DNA of 19,543 nt from JAITWN01 sp964581365 (GCA_964581365.1 CAZOOF010000043.1:1-19543), one strand, 5' to 3'; positions 7,212-17,572 are shown, counted from the stretch's first letter. Notes: a model not told the origin generated them from the letters alone. Made by a program: numbers and translations.

Positions 7212-8756
7212 TCACTCCATCTCGTGGGTGACGCGCAGCACCTCTTCCAGCGTGGTCACGCCGCTCAGCACGCGCCGCACGCCGTCGGCATAGATGCTGG
7301 GGCTGCGGGTGTGAGCATACGACTCCATCTCCTGCTCGGAAACGCGATCGTGGATCATGCGCCGCATCCGCTCATTGATCTCAACCACCTCGAAGATTGC
7401 GTTGCGGCCATGGAAGCCGGTCTGGTTGCAGGCCTTGCAGCCGACCGGCGCATAGAGAGTCAGCGGTTCGTCGCCGGTGACGCCAAGATCGGCGCGCTCG
7501 GTTGCGTCGGCCTCGTAAGGGCGTTTGCACTGCGTGCAGAGCAGCCTTACCAGGCGCTGCGCGAGCACTCCGATCAGGCTGGAGGACAGCAGGAAGGGTT
7601 CGACCCCCATGTCGCGCAGACGCATTACGGCGCCGATGGCGGTGTTAGTGTGGAGCGTCGAAAGCACCAGATGTCCGGTGAGACTGGCCTGGACGGCGAT
7701 CTCGGCGGTCTCCAGGTCGCGGATCTCGCCGACCATTACCACGTCCGGGTCCTGGCGCAGGATCGCGCGCAGGCCGCGCGCGAAGCTCATGTCGACCTTC
7801 ATCTGGACTTGGGTCTGGCTGATGCCGTCGATGTAGTACTCGATCGGATCCTCGACCGTCATGATGTTGCGCTGGCGATCATTGAGCCGGGTGAGCATGG
7901 CATAGAGCGAAGTCGTCTTGCCGGAGCCCGTCGGCCCGGTAACCAGGATGATGCCATGCGGGCGATGAATGATGCGTTCGATCTGCTCGAGATTGGCCGC
8001 CGACATGCCGAGGTGTTCCAGATCCAGACGGCCGGCCTGTTTGTCGAGCAGGCGCATCACCACGCGCTCGCCGTGCCCGCTCGGCAGGGTCGAGACACGC
8101 ACGTCCACGGCGCGTCCCGCGATGCGCAGCGAGATGCGGCCGTCCTGGGGCAGGCGTTTCTCGGCGATATCGAGCTTGGCCATCACCTTGACGCGGGACA
8201 CCAAGATCGGCGCCAGCGCGCGCGCCGGTTCGAGAACTTCGCGCAGCACGCCGTCGACGCGAAAGCGCACTACCAGGCGGTTCTCATAGGGCTCGATATG
8301 GATGTCGGAGGCGTTCATCTTCACCGCCTCGGTGAGCAGGGCGTTGATCAGTCGGATGATGGGCGCGTCATCCTCGCTTTCCAGCAGATCCTCGGGCTCC
8401 GGCAGCTGCTGTGCGATGTGCGAAAGGTCCATCTCCTCGCCGATTTCGCCCATCATCTGCATCGCCTGCGCCGCCTTTGATTCGTAGGCGGACTGCAGCA
8501 GGTTGTCGAACTGCTCGGGAGGAAGCTGCCTGATGGTCAGCGGTGCGTGCAGGAAGCGCCGTACCTCGGCCAGTACCTGGGCGCTGATGCTGCCGCGGCA
8601 GGCGATGATGGCGCGACCCTGTTCGTCATGACCGCTGGTCAGCACGCCGTGACGTTTGGCGTAGGCGAACGGCAGCATCCGCACCCGTTCGTCGCGCGGC
8701 GGCGCTACGAGGACGTCGCCCGCGGGCGGATGCTCATGAACGCGGCTCTCGGGCAT
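7212..8756 (-). CDS. gspE: Type II secretion ATPase GspE
   Basis: GspE is the cytoplasmic hexameric ATPase that powers pseudopilus assembly. In its 514 residues I see the N-terminal GspL-binding domains (to about 125) and the N2E/PAS-like part (NASDIHIEPYENRLVVRFRVDG). Walker A is GPTGSGKT (274-281), then the Asp box (EDPIEYYIDG), Walker B (VVMVGEIRD, 339-347) and the His box (GHLVLSTLHTN, 361-371). The zinc-binding tetracysteine has Cys407, Cys410, Cys440 and Cys443. All catalytic features are intact. A good Shine-Dalgarno sequence (GGAGGA) lies 8 bases before the ATG and sits inside the last codons of gspD, with which the gene overlaps by 23 bp. It fits GspE better than PilB because of its neighbours. 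Confidence 0.98.
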   Translation of the reverse strand: MPESRVHEHPPAGDVLVAPPRDERVRMLPFAYAKRHGVLTSGHDEQGRAIIACRGSISAQVLAEVRRFLHAPLTIRQLPPEQFDNLLQSAYESKAAQAMQMMGEIGEEMDLSHIAQQLPEPEDLLESEDDAPIIRLINALLTEAVKMNASDIHIEPYENRLVVRFRVDGVLREVLEPARALAPILVSRVKVMAKLDIAEKRLPQDGRISLRIAGRAVDVRVSTLPSGHGERVVMRLLDKQAGRLDLEHLGMSAANLEQIERIIHRPHGIILVTGPTGSGKTTSLYAMLTRLNDRQRNIMTVEDPIEYYIDGISQTQVQMKVDMSFARGLRAILRQDPDVVMVGEIRDLETAEIAVQASLTGHLVLSTLHTNTAIGAVMRLRDMGVEPFLLSSSLIGVLAQRLVRLLCTQCKRPYEADATERADLGVTGDEPLTLYAPVGCKACNQTGFHGRNAIFEVVEINERMRRMIHDRVSEQEMESYAHTRSPSIYADGVRRVLSGVTTLEEVLRVTHEME

Positions 8757-10818
8757 CTGCGGGTTCCTCCGGGACCAGGGACGGCGGCACGGCCAGCATC
8801 TCGTCGAACCTTGGCAGCACCGGCGCTTCCTCTCTAGGCAGCATCAGCAGACCCTTGTCGCGAACATCGACCTGCATCGCACGTATGTAGTTGTACTTGT
8901 TGCTGGTGAGGCTCTGTGCCAGCGCCTTGTCGCGAATGATGGTCGGCTTGAGGAACACCATCAGATTGGTCTTGGCCTTGGAGGTGGTCTGCGAGCGGAA
9001 TGCCCAGCCGAGCAATGGCAGATCGCCAAGCAGCGGAATCTTGCGCACGGTTTCCTGCAGATCGTCGCGGATCAGGCCGCCGAGCACGACGACCTGGCCG
9101 TCATCGACGATGATGCTGGTCTTGATCGAGCGCGTGTTGGTGATCAGGTCCACCGCTTGCGTGCTCGGACTCAGGCTGTCGATTTGCTGTTCGATGTCGA
9201 GCTTGATGGCGTCGCCCTCATTGATCTGCGGACGCACCCTGAGAGTGATGCCGACGTTCTGGCGCTCTATGGTCTGGAACGGGTTGTTGAAGTCGCTGGT
9301 GGCGGTGGTGAACGATCCGGTGACGAAGGGTACCTCTTCGCCAACCACGATTTCGGCTTCCTGGTTGTCCAGGGTGACGAGCGTGGGTGTCGACAGGATG
9401 TTGGTGGATCCGTCGCTCTTCAATGCGCGGATCAGGGTGCCGAAGTTGATGTTGCTCGAGTTGAAGCGACCGATCGCCAGCGTCAGGCCGTCGCCGATGT
9501 TGGGCAGCGAGGTTCCGGTGATTACGCTGCCGGCGATGTCGGCAATCGAGCTGGCGCTGCCGGTGCGGAAGTTGCTCACCCCCACCGGACCATTGCCGCC
9601 CGGGCTGCCGTCCACGATCCACTCCATGCCGAGCTCGGCGTCGAAGGTCGATGAGATCTCGGCGATGATGCCTTCGACGTGAACCTGGGCGCGGCGCAGG
9701 TCGAGCTGCCTGATCACTCCCTCCAGCGCGCGAAGAATGTCCGGGGGCGCGGTGATCACCAGCGCGTTCGTGTTCTCGTCGGCCTGTATGTTGACCGGCA
9801 TGTTGCGTCCCGTCGGTCCGCCCTGCCCGCCCGCGCCGGTCGCCTGGACCTGCTGCTCGACGCTGGAGCTGACGCCCGCGAGCACCTCCACCAGATCGGC
9901 GGCCCGCGCGTAGCGCAGGTAATAGACCTGGGTGTTGCCTTCGGACTGCAGTGGCGTGTCGAGATGCGTGATGATGGTGCGCAGCCGCAGTCGTCCGCTC
10001 TTGCCGCCTCCGATCAGGACGCTGTTGGTACGTTCATCCGCGATCAGGACCGGCGTTTCCTCGGCGCCATCGGCGCCGCCGCCACGCTGGGCGCGTCGCT
10101 GCTGGTCCAGTGAATTGAGAATGCGCACTACCTCGCCAGCAGAGGCATGGCTCAGGGTCACCACTTCGATTTCGTCGTCGCCGCGCACGTCGATGCGGTT
10201 GATGATGTTGGCCAGGCGGGCGATGTTCGAGGCGCGGTCGGAAATGATGAGCATGTTGCTCGGCACGTACGCCGCCATGTGCCCCTGCTGCGGGACCAGC
10301 GGTCGCAGGATCGGCACCAGCTGGGCCGCGGACACGCTGCGCAGCTCGATGACCCGCGTGACCACCTCGTCTCCGGCGCTGCGCCGCGACTCGTCGGCCG
10401 TCGGGACAGCGAGCTGCTTGGCGTTGGCATCGGGGACGATCTTGGTGACGCTGCCGCTGTCGATGGCGGCGAATCCGTGCACGTCGAGCACGGACAGGAA
10501 GACCTGATATACCTCGTCCCTGCTCATCGGCCGCGAGGATACGATCGTCACCCGGCCCTTGACACGGGGATCGACGATGAAGTTCCGGCCCGTCACTTCC
10601 GAGACGGTACCGATCACGGCGCCGATATCGGCATCCTTGAGGTTCAGGGTCACCGCGCCGGAATCCGCCGGCCCGGCGGCCGCCGTCAGGCCCGGGGCCG
10701 CCGTCAGCGCGAGCGCACATATCGCACCGCGCAGGCGGGCGGATCTCGACGCGAACGGCCGCCGGTCATCCTTGCCGGAGCGGCGTATGAATGAAGACCT
10801 TGTAGGCGTGCCAGGCAT
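8734..10818 (-). CDS. gspD: Type II secretion outer-membrane secretin GspD
   Basis: GspD forms the multimeric outer-membrane channel of the T2SS. The 694-residue precursor has a long Arg-rich n-region (residues 1-30), a hydrophobic core (about 31-48, GAICALALTAAPGLTAAA) and a probable cleavage near AAA/G. Then come the N0 domain (VTLNLKDADIGAVIGTVSEVTG), three N1-N3 repeats (SNMLIISDRASNIARL; ERTNSVLIGG; ENTNALVITAPPDILRAL) and the secretin domain. The secretin domain has the VPFVTG motif, GITLRVRPQI and VVVLGGLIRDD...PLLGDLPLLGWAF. An S-domain-like tail of about 65 residues ends the protein. The ATG is the only usual start before the signal sequence, but no Shine-Dalgarno sequence precedes it. 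It is the first gene of the operon; gspC, often directly upstream, is absent. Confidence 0.97.
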   Translation of the reverse strand: MPGTPTRSSFIRRSGKDDRRPFASRSARLRGAICALALTAAPGLTAAAGPADSGAVTLNLKDADIGAVIGTVSEVTGRNFIVDPRVKGRVTIVSSRPMSRDEVYQVFLSVLDVHGFAAIDSGSVTKIVPDANAKQLAVPTADESRRSAGDEVVTRVIELRSVSAAQLVPILRPLVPQQGHMAAYVPSNMLIISDRASNIARLANIINRIDVRGDDEIEVVTLSHASAGEVVRILNSLDQQRRAQRGGGADGAEETPVLIADERTNSVLIGGGKSGRLRLRTIITHLDTPLQSEGNTQVYYLRYARAADLVEVLAGVSSSVEQQVQATGAGGQGGPTGRNMPVNIQADENTNALVITAPPDILRALEGVIRQLDLRRAQVHVEGIIAEISSTFDAELGMEWIVDGSPGGNGPVGVSNFRTGSASSIADIAGSVITGTSLPNIGDGLTLAIGRFNSSNINFGTLIRALKSDGSTNILSTPTLVTLDNQEAEIVVGEEVPFVTGSFTTATSDFNNPFQTIERQNVGITLRVRPQINEGDAIKLDIEQQIDSLSPSTQAVDLITNTRSIKTSIIVDDGQVVVLGGLIRDDLQETVRKIPLLGDLPLLGWAFRSQTTSKAKTNLMVFLKPTIIRDKALAQSLTSNKYNYIRAMQVDVRDKGLLMLPREEAPVLPRFDEMLAVPPSLVPEEPADAREPRS

Positions 10819-10836
10819 TTGAGATGGAGACGAATT

Positions 10837-10864
10837 TTGACAGGGTGGAGGCTGATAATATACT
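10837..10864 (+). promoter_or_regulatory. Predicted sigma70 promoter for glgP (consensus -35)
   Basis: A perfect -35 hexamer TTGACA (10837-10842) and a -10 hexamer TATACT (10859-10864, 5 of 6 matches) are 16 bases apart. Transcription would start near 10871, leaving a leader of about 55 bases before the glgP ATG at 10927. The -10 overlaps the -10 of the predicted gspD promoter on the other strand, so the two promoters would compete for RNA polymerase. It is among the best hexamer matches seen in the window. Confidence 0.65.
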
Positions 10865-10884
10865 CAATACATTTTGCCGGACAA
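10857..10884 (-). promoter_or_regulatory. Predicted sigma70-like promoter for the gspD-N operon
   Basis: On the minus strand a -35-like TTGTCC (10884-10879) is followed after 16 bases by a -10-like TATATT (10862-10857). An alternative -10, TATTAT, lies two bases further downstream. Transcription would start near 10850, about 30 bases before the gspD ATG. The element shares its -10 bases with a promoter of the opposite strand. This is a match by eye, not a tested promoter. Confidence 0.5.
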
Positions 10885-10926
10885 TCCTTTCGCTTCCGTG
10901 ACAGGAGCCTTGGCTGAGGATCCGCG

Positions 10927-13454
<2,528 letters not shown>

Positions 13455-13458
<4 letters not shown>

Positions 13459-14138
13459 GTCTGCCCGAACGCCGCGCTGGCGATCCGTTTTCTGCTGAAG
13501 GTCGCGCCCGCCTCGCGGTCATGCTCGAACAGGGCGTCACGGCGATGGGAGTGCCGCTGGATGGTTCTGCGGAGAAGCGGCTTCTCGACTATCTGGCGCT
13601 GCTTCATCGCTGGAATACCGCCTACAATCTGACCGCGGTGCGTGAACCCGGGCAGATGGTGATCCGCCTGCTGCTCGACAGTCTGAGCATCGTCCCGTAC
13701 ATTAAGGGGCCGGCGACGGTGCTGGATATCGGCACTGGTGCCGGTCTGCCGGGCATTCCGCTGGCGCTGGCGCGCCCGGATCTCAGCGTGACGCTGCTCG
13801 ACAGCAACCGCAAGAAGACCCGCTTTCTCATCCAGGCCATTGGTGCGCTGGGTGATGCCGGAGCCGGTATCTCGGTGGTTACCGAGCGGGTCGAGCGTTA
13901 CCGGCCGCCGCGGCCGTTCGATGTGATCGTTTCGCGGGCTTTCAGTTCGCTGGGCGAGCTGGCGGAGCTGGCGGCTTCGCTCTGTCGTCCGGGAGGACAG
14001 CTGATGGCGATGAAGAGCCGCTCCGCGGAAGCGGAACTGGCTGCCCTGCCCGCCGGATGGCGCCTGGCGGGTGTGGAGCCGTTGATGGTCCCGGGCCTGG
14101 ATGCCGAGCGGTGTCTGGTGATTCTGGAGCGGACGTGA
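13455..14138 (+). CDS. rsmG: 16S rRNA (guanine527-N7)-methyltransferase RsmG (GidB)
   Basis: RsmG methylates N7 of G527 in 16S rRNA with S-adenosylmethionine; loss in other bacteria gives low-level streptomycin resistance. The 227 residues include the early LHRWNTAYNLTAVREP motif (residues 50-65) and RLLLDSLSIVPYI. The SAM-binding motif is VLDIGTGAGLPGIPLAL (89-105), followed by the acidic strand VTLLDSNRKKTRFL and a VIVSRAFSSLGEL segment that matches the conserved SRA(F/V) motif. The start ATG overlaps the glgP stop by 4 bp, so translation is probably coupled. In many gammaproteobacteria mnmG (gidA) precedes this gene, but here glgP does. parA and parB follow, as usual. Length is slightly above the typical 205-215 residues because of a longer N terminus. 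Confidence 0.97.
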
Positions 14139-14226
14139 GCGAGGACTCACCGTTTCCCGCTCATCGCTCCGGACAGGTGGAGCCCGCTCCCTGCTTGCGT
14201 TTTCACTTTCCATTTTGTGGTTTTCC

Positions 14227-15015
14227 ATGACTCGAATCATTGCAGTAGCCAACCAGAAGGGTGGCGTGGGCAAGACGACGACCAGCGTCAATCTGGCGGC
14301 CTCTCTCGTTGCCACGCGCCGCAGGGTGTTGCTGGTGGATCTCGATCCGCAGGGCAATGCCACGATGGGAAGCGGCGTCGACAAATCGGCGCTCAGCGCC
14401 ACCACTTGCGAGGTGCTGCTCGGGGAGTGCGCGCTGGAGGACGCCATCGTGCGCGAGGTGGCGGCAGGCTATGCGCTGTTGCCCGCCAACGGCGATCTCA
14501 CAGTGGCAGAGGTCGAGCTGATGTCGCGGCCGGAAAGTGAGCGCCGCCTGCGGACCGCCCTCGCCTCTGCCGCCGATTCCTATGATTACATCATCATTGA
14601 CTGCCCGCCGGCGCTCAACATGCTCACTCTCAATGCGCTGGTCGCCGCGCAGGGGGTCATCATCCCGATGCAGTGCGAGTACTACGCGCTGGAAGGGCTC
14701 ACCGCTCTGCTCGATACCATCGAGCAGATCCGTACCACGCTCAATTTCGAGCTGCGCATCGAGGGTCTCCTGCGCACCATGTACGACCCGCGCAACAATC
14801 TGGCGAACGACGTGTCGAGCCAGCTGCTCGCTCATTTCCCCGACCAGGTGTTCAATACCATCGTTCCCCGCAACGTCCGGCTCGCCGAAGCGCCGAGCCA
14901 TGGGCTGCCGGCGATCATGTATGATAAGAACTCGCAGGGTGCGCGCGCCTATCTGGCGCTGGCCGGCGAGATGCTGCGCAGGGAAATGAAGGAAGAGGCA
15001 CAGGCGACGGTTTGA
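14227..15015 (+). CDS. parA: Chromosome partitioning ATPase ParA (Soj family)
   Basis: ParA is a Walker-type ATPase that binds DNA non-specifically and moves ParB-parS complexes during chromosome segregation. I chose ATG at 14227, giving 262 residues, because the conserved family N terminus MTRIIAVANQKGGVGKTT begins exactly there. The deviant Walker A (KGGVGKTT, residues 11-18) has the signature lysine. Also visible are LVDLDPQGNATMGSG, the Walker B-like YIIIDCPPALNMLTLNAL and the C-terminal NTIVPRNVRLAEAPSHG stretch of chromosomal Soj proteins. A TTG four codons upstream (14215) is an in-frame alternative. No Shine-Dalgarno sequence precedes either start. The 88-bp gap after rsmG shows no convincing promoter, so readthrough from rsmG is likely. 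parB follows 25 bp downstream. Confidence 0.96.
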   Translation: MTRIIAVANQKGGVGKTTTSVNLAASLVATRRRVLLVDLDPQGNATMGSGVDKSALSATTCEVLLGECALEDAIVREVAAGYALLPANGDLTVAEVELMSRPESERRLRTALASAADSYDYIIIDCPPALNMLTLNALVAAQGVIIPMQCEYYALEGLTALLDTIEQIRTTLNFELRIEGLLRTMYDPRNNLANDVSSQLLAHFPDQVFNTIVPRNVRLAEAPSHGLPAIMYDKNSQGARAYLALAGEMLRREMKEEAQATV

Positions 15016-15040
15016 TCGTCGTGCCGGGGGGCGAATTCTC

Positions 15041-15988
15041 GTGAGTGTGAAGAGACGGGGGCTGGGGCGCGGGCTGGAGGCGCTGCTGGCGGCAAGGGGG
15101 GCGGCCACTGCGACCGCCGAAGAGAGCCAGAGCCCGGCCGAGCCGAGGCAGGCTGCGCCGGAGGCGCAGGCGCCGGGTTCCGCAGCCGAAGCCGATGCGG
15201 GTTCGGGGCGCATGGCGACCCTGCCGGTGGAAATGCTGTGTCGCGGACGTTATCAGCCGCGTTCGGACATGCGCCAGGAGAGCCTGCAGGATCTCGCCGA
15301 TTCGATTCGCGCCCAAGGGCTGGTTCAGCCGATAGTGGTCCGCCCTCTCCCGTCCGGCAATTACGAGATCATCGCCGGCGAGCGACGCTGGCGCGCGGCA
15401 CAGCTGGCCGAGCTGCATGAAGTCCCCGTTGTCATTCGCGATGTGCCGGACCAGGCTGCCATGGCCATGGCGCTGATCGAAAACATCCAGCGGGAAAATC
15501 TCAATCCCATGGAAGAATCTCTGGCGCTGCGCCGCCTCATCGATGAATTCGGCATCACCCATCAGCAGGCTGCGGATGCGGTGGGGCGTTCGCGCGCCGC
15601 GGTGAGCAATCTTCTGCGGCTCGCTGAGCTCAACGAAGACGTAAAGCGTCGCATCGAGGCGCGAGAAATCGAAATGGGGCATGCGCGTGCCCTCCTCGCT
15701 CTGTCCGGAGAGGTGCAGAGCCGTGCCGCCAGGGAAGTGGCGGAGCGCGGCCTGTCGGTACGGGAAACCGAGCAGCTCGTACGGCGGATGCAGGCGGAGA
15801 GCGGACAGTCCGGCCGGAAGAAACCGGCATCCAGTGTCGATCCGGATGTGCAGCGACTCCAGCAGGACCTGTCCGAACGGCTGGGCGCAGCGGTGACCAT
15901 AGACAGCAAGGCTGGCGGCAAGGGCCGGCTGGTCATCAATTACACCAGTCTCGACGAGCTGCAGGGCATTCTCGAGCGCATTCGCTGA
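15041..15988 (+). CDS. parB: Chromosome partitioning protein ParB (Spo0J family)
   Basis: ParB binds parS sites near the origin, spreads by a CTP-driven clamp mechanism and is moved by ParA. The 315-residue protein begins at GTG 15041 with the typical ParA-stimulating N terminus (VKRRGLGRGLEALLA). An Ala/Glu/Pro-rich linker follows (about residues 20-55). The N-terminal CTPase domain carries YQPR (71-74), the GERRWRA box (113-119) and ENIQRENLNPMEE (147-159). Next are the helix-turn-helix (about 171-195, GITHQQAADAVGRSRAAVSN) and a C-terminal dimerisation domain ending ELQGILERIR. All key motifs look intact. The Shine-Dalgarno sequence is weak (a G-run 8 to 14 bases upstream). I found no clear parS site in this window. 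Confidence 0.97.
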   Translation: MSVKRRGLGRGLEALLAARGAATATAEESQSPAEPRQAAPEAQAPGSAAEADAGSGRMATLPVEMLCRGRYQPRSDMRQESLQDLADSIRAQGLVQPIVVRPLPSGNYEIIAGERRWRAAQLAELHEVPVVIRDVPDQAAMAMALIENIQRENLNPMEESLALRRLIDEFGITHQQAADAVGRSRAAVSNLLRLAELNEDVKRRIEAREIEMGHARALLALSGEVQSRAAREVAERGLSVRETEQLVRRMQAESGQSGRKKPASSVDPDVQRLQQDLSERLGAAVTIDSKAGGKGRLVINYTSLDELQGILERIR

Positions 15989-16071
15989 GCGGCGCTGCCA
16001 GGAGCCGGTCGCCTTCGATGCGGCGGGCGCTCTGTCGATCGCGTCGTGAGAAATCCGATTGGCAGAGACCT

Positions 16072-16099
16072 TTGCGCTGTGCGGCGGCTGAAGTATACT
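16072..16099 (+). promoter_or_regulatory. Predicted promoter of the ATP synthase operon
   Basis: In the 141-bp gap after parB a -35-like TTGCGC (16072-16077) and a -10 TATACT (16094-16099) are separated by 16 bases. The expected transcription start is near 16106, about 24 bases before the ATG at 16130. A GGAG Shine-Dalgarno core at 16120-16123 lies 6 bases before that ATG. The arrangement matches the usual placement of the main atp promoter just before the first small gene of the operon. Confidence 0.7.
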
Positions 16100-16129
16100 C
16101 CCGGGCTCAGTTTTTCCGCGGAGTCGTTG

Positions 16130-16327
16130 ATGCAACAGTCCGGCGGCAGTCTCGTCCTGATGGGAGCTGGGACGATGCTCACCTCGATGATCGCGTCCGG
16201 CTTCCTGCTGGGATATCTGGCTGATTATTGGCTGGATAGCCGTCCGATCTTTATGCTAGTATGTGCCGGCCTCGGGGCGGTGGGTGGATTTCTCAAGGTT
16301 TACCGACTGTTGAGCAGGGTGGTTTAG
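16130..16327 (+). CDS. AtpZ/AtpI-type small membrane protein at the head of the atp operon
   Basis: This 65-residue protein has two predicted membrane helices (about residues 9-32 and 38-57) joined by a short loop with the LADYWLDSRPIFM motif. It ends in a basic stretch (KVYRLLSRVV). The pattern G.GxxL..S...G...G...D.WL.t.P.fml...lG...G fits the AtpZ family (putative F1Fo ATPase subunit, PF09527). Work in alkaliphilic Bacillus links AtpZ and AtpI to magnesium handling and c-ring assembly; the role here is inferred. I chose ATG 16130 because it has a GGAG Shine-Dalgarno core 6 bases upstream and lies just after the promoter. The open frame continues upstream to a GTG at 16046, but that would span the promoter. 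The stop touches the next start (TAG-TTG). Confidence 0.82.
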   Translation: MQQSGGSLVLMGAGTMLTSMIASGFLLGYLADYWLDSRPIFMLVCAGLGAVGGFLKVYRLLSRVV

Positions 16328-16726
16328 TTGCACGTAATCCCTGTTCAGACCCTGCATTCCGGAACCCGGCGGTTGATCGCCTTGCAGTCAGGCGCGACGG
16401 TCCTGGCGGCTGTCGTGTTCCTTTTGGTCGGCGATCGCTGGGATGCGGTATCCGCTGCATACGGCGGATTGATTGGCATACTGATGACCCTGCTGTTGAG
16501 CCGGGGGGTGGCTCTGGCGGGTAAGATGCCTAGCCTGCGGCAGAGCCAGATCGTGCTCTATGCCGGCGCCGTGGTGAGATTCATCCTGGTGCTCGCGCTG
16601 TTTGCGATCGGGCTGGCTGGCTTCGACCTGGCGCCTTTGGCGGTGGTACTCGGGTTCGTGGCCGCGCAACTCGTTTTTCCGTTCACGGCGCTCAGCCGGG
16701 GCGGACGGACACAGACAAATAAATAA
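16328..16726 (+). CDS. atpI: ATP synthase assembly protein AtpI (TTG start)
   Basis: AtpI is a small membrane protein that helps assemble the c-ring of the ATP synthase. The 132-residue product has four predicted membrane helices, at about residues 15-34, 43-61, 74-95 and 101-119. Its AAYGGLIGILMTLLLSRG and VRFILVLALFAIGL segments fit the proteobacterial AtpI family. The only start that keeps the first helix is TTG at 16328, directly after the stop of the preceding gene. An AGGGTGG sequence 6 bases upstream can serve as ribosome binding site. Rare start use may keep its expression low, which suits an assembly factor. It lies directly before atpB, the usual position. Confidence 0.9.
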   Translation: MHVIPVQTLHSGTRRLIALQSGATVLAAVVFLLVGDRWDAVSAAYGGLIGILMTLLLSRGVALAGKMPSLRQSQIVLYAGAVVRFILVLALFAIGLAGFDLAPLAVVLGFVAAQLVFPFTALSRGGRTQTNK

Positions 16727-16744
16727 CGTATAGGGGTTGGGGAC

Positions 16745-17572
16745 GTGAGCGCACAAGAAGGCTCCTCCGGCGGGACAGTCGAGTACATCCAGCATCACCT
16801 TGCGAACCTTTGCGTCGGCGATTGCGAGGCGGCCGGATTCTGGGCGCTGCATGTCGACACCCTGTTCTTCAGTGTCGCCCTTGGCGCACTGCTCATCGGC
16901 GCGGCTTCATGGCTCGGCAGGCGCCTGTCGGTCGATGCGCCTTCCGGTTTCCAGAATTTCATGGAAATGGTCGTCGAATTCGTCCAGGGGCAGGTCAGGG
17001 ATACCTTCCCGGGCCATAATCCGCTGATTGCGCCGCTTGCCTTGACCATTTTCCTCTGGGTCTGGCTCATGAACTTCATGGACCTTATCCCCGTCGATCT
17101 GCTGCCTCTGCTCGCCACCTTCATCGGCATCGAATATCTGAAGGCAGTGCCGACGACCGACCTCAATACCACTCTGGCGATGTCGCTCACGGTCTTTGCG
17201 CTGATCGTGTTCTATAACATCAAGGTCAAGGGTCCGGTCGGTTACCTCAAGGTCTTCCTCTTTCACCCGTTCGGCAAGTTCCTGATGCCGGTCAACATTG
17301 TCATGACGTTGATCGAGGAGCTGGCCAAGCCGCTCAGTCTGGCGCTGCGACTCTTCGGTAACCTGTTTGCCGGCGAGCTCGTGTTCCTGCTGATCGCGCT
17401 GATCGGCGGCACGCTGGCGGTTGGAGCCGCTGCGCTGTTCTGGTTCCCGTTGCAGGTCGTGCTCGACCTCGCATGGCTGATCTTCCACCTGCTCATCATC
17501 ACGCTGCAGGCCTTCATCTTCATGGTGCTCACCGTGGTGTACCTGGGAATGGCCCACGTGGAAGATCACTAG
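16745..17572 (+). CDS. atpB: ATP synthase Fo subunit a
   Basis: Subunit a forms the two proton half-channels beside the c-ring. The 275-residue protein has several strongly hydrophobic segments. It carries the essential arginine at Arg202 (LALRLFGNLFAGELV) with Asn206, plus Glu211, His248 and Gln255, which match the E. coli channel residues Glu219, His245 and Gln252. The TIFLWVWLMNFMDLIPVD segment is also typical of the family. The start is GTG at 16745, preceded by a G-rich Shine-Dalgarno region (AGGGG) about 9 bases upstream. It follows atpI by 18 bp and precedes atpE by 63 bp. I see no sign of truncation. Confidence 0.97.
   Translation: MSAQEGSSGGTVEYIQHHLANLCVGDCEAAGFWALHVDTLFFSVALGALLIGAASWLGRRLSVDAPSGFQNFMEMVVEFVQGQVRDTFPGHNPLIAPLALTIFLWVWLMNFMDLIPVDLLPLLATFIGIEYLKAVPTTDLNTTLAMSLTVFALIVFYNIKVKGPVGYLKVFLFHPFGKFLMPVNIVMTLIEELAKPLSLALRLFGNLFAGELVFLLIALIGGTLAVGAAALFWFPLQVVLDLAWLIFHLLIITLQAFIFMVLTVVYLGMAHVEDH

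Noticed and set aside
7224..8480. 418-codon open frame on the plus strand opposite gspE
   Set aside because: It is the antisense shadow of gspE in GC-rich codons. It shows no domain, while gspE has all motifs of its family.
14166..14183. Stem GCTCC/GGAGC after rsmG as a terminator
   Set aside because: The stem is only 5 bp with an 8-base loop and no T run directly after it. It is too weak to call.
16046..16129. GTG at 16046 as start of the first atp gene (93 residues)
   Set aside because: The extra 28 codons span the predicted -35 and -10 boxes and have no membrane or family features. The ATG at 16130 has a proper ribosome binding site.
17550..17565. parS-like sequence around CACGTG at the end of atpB
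   Set aside because: Only 11 of 16 positions match the parS consensus and the outer palindrome arms do not pair. The site is inside coding sequence.
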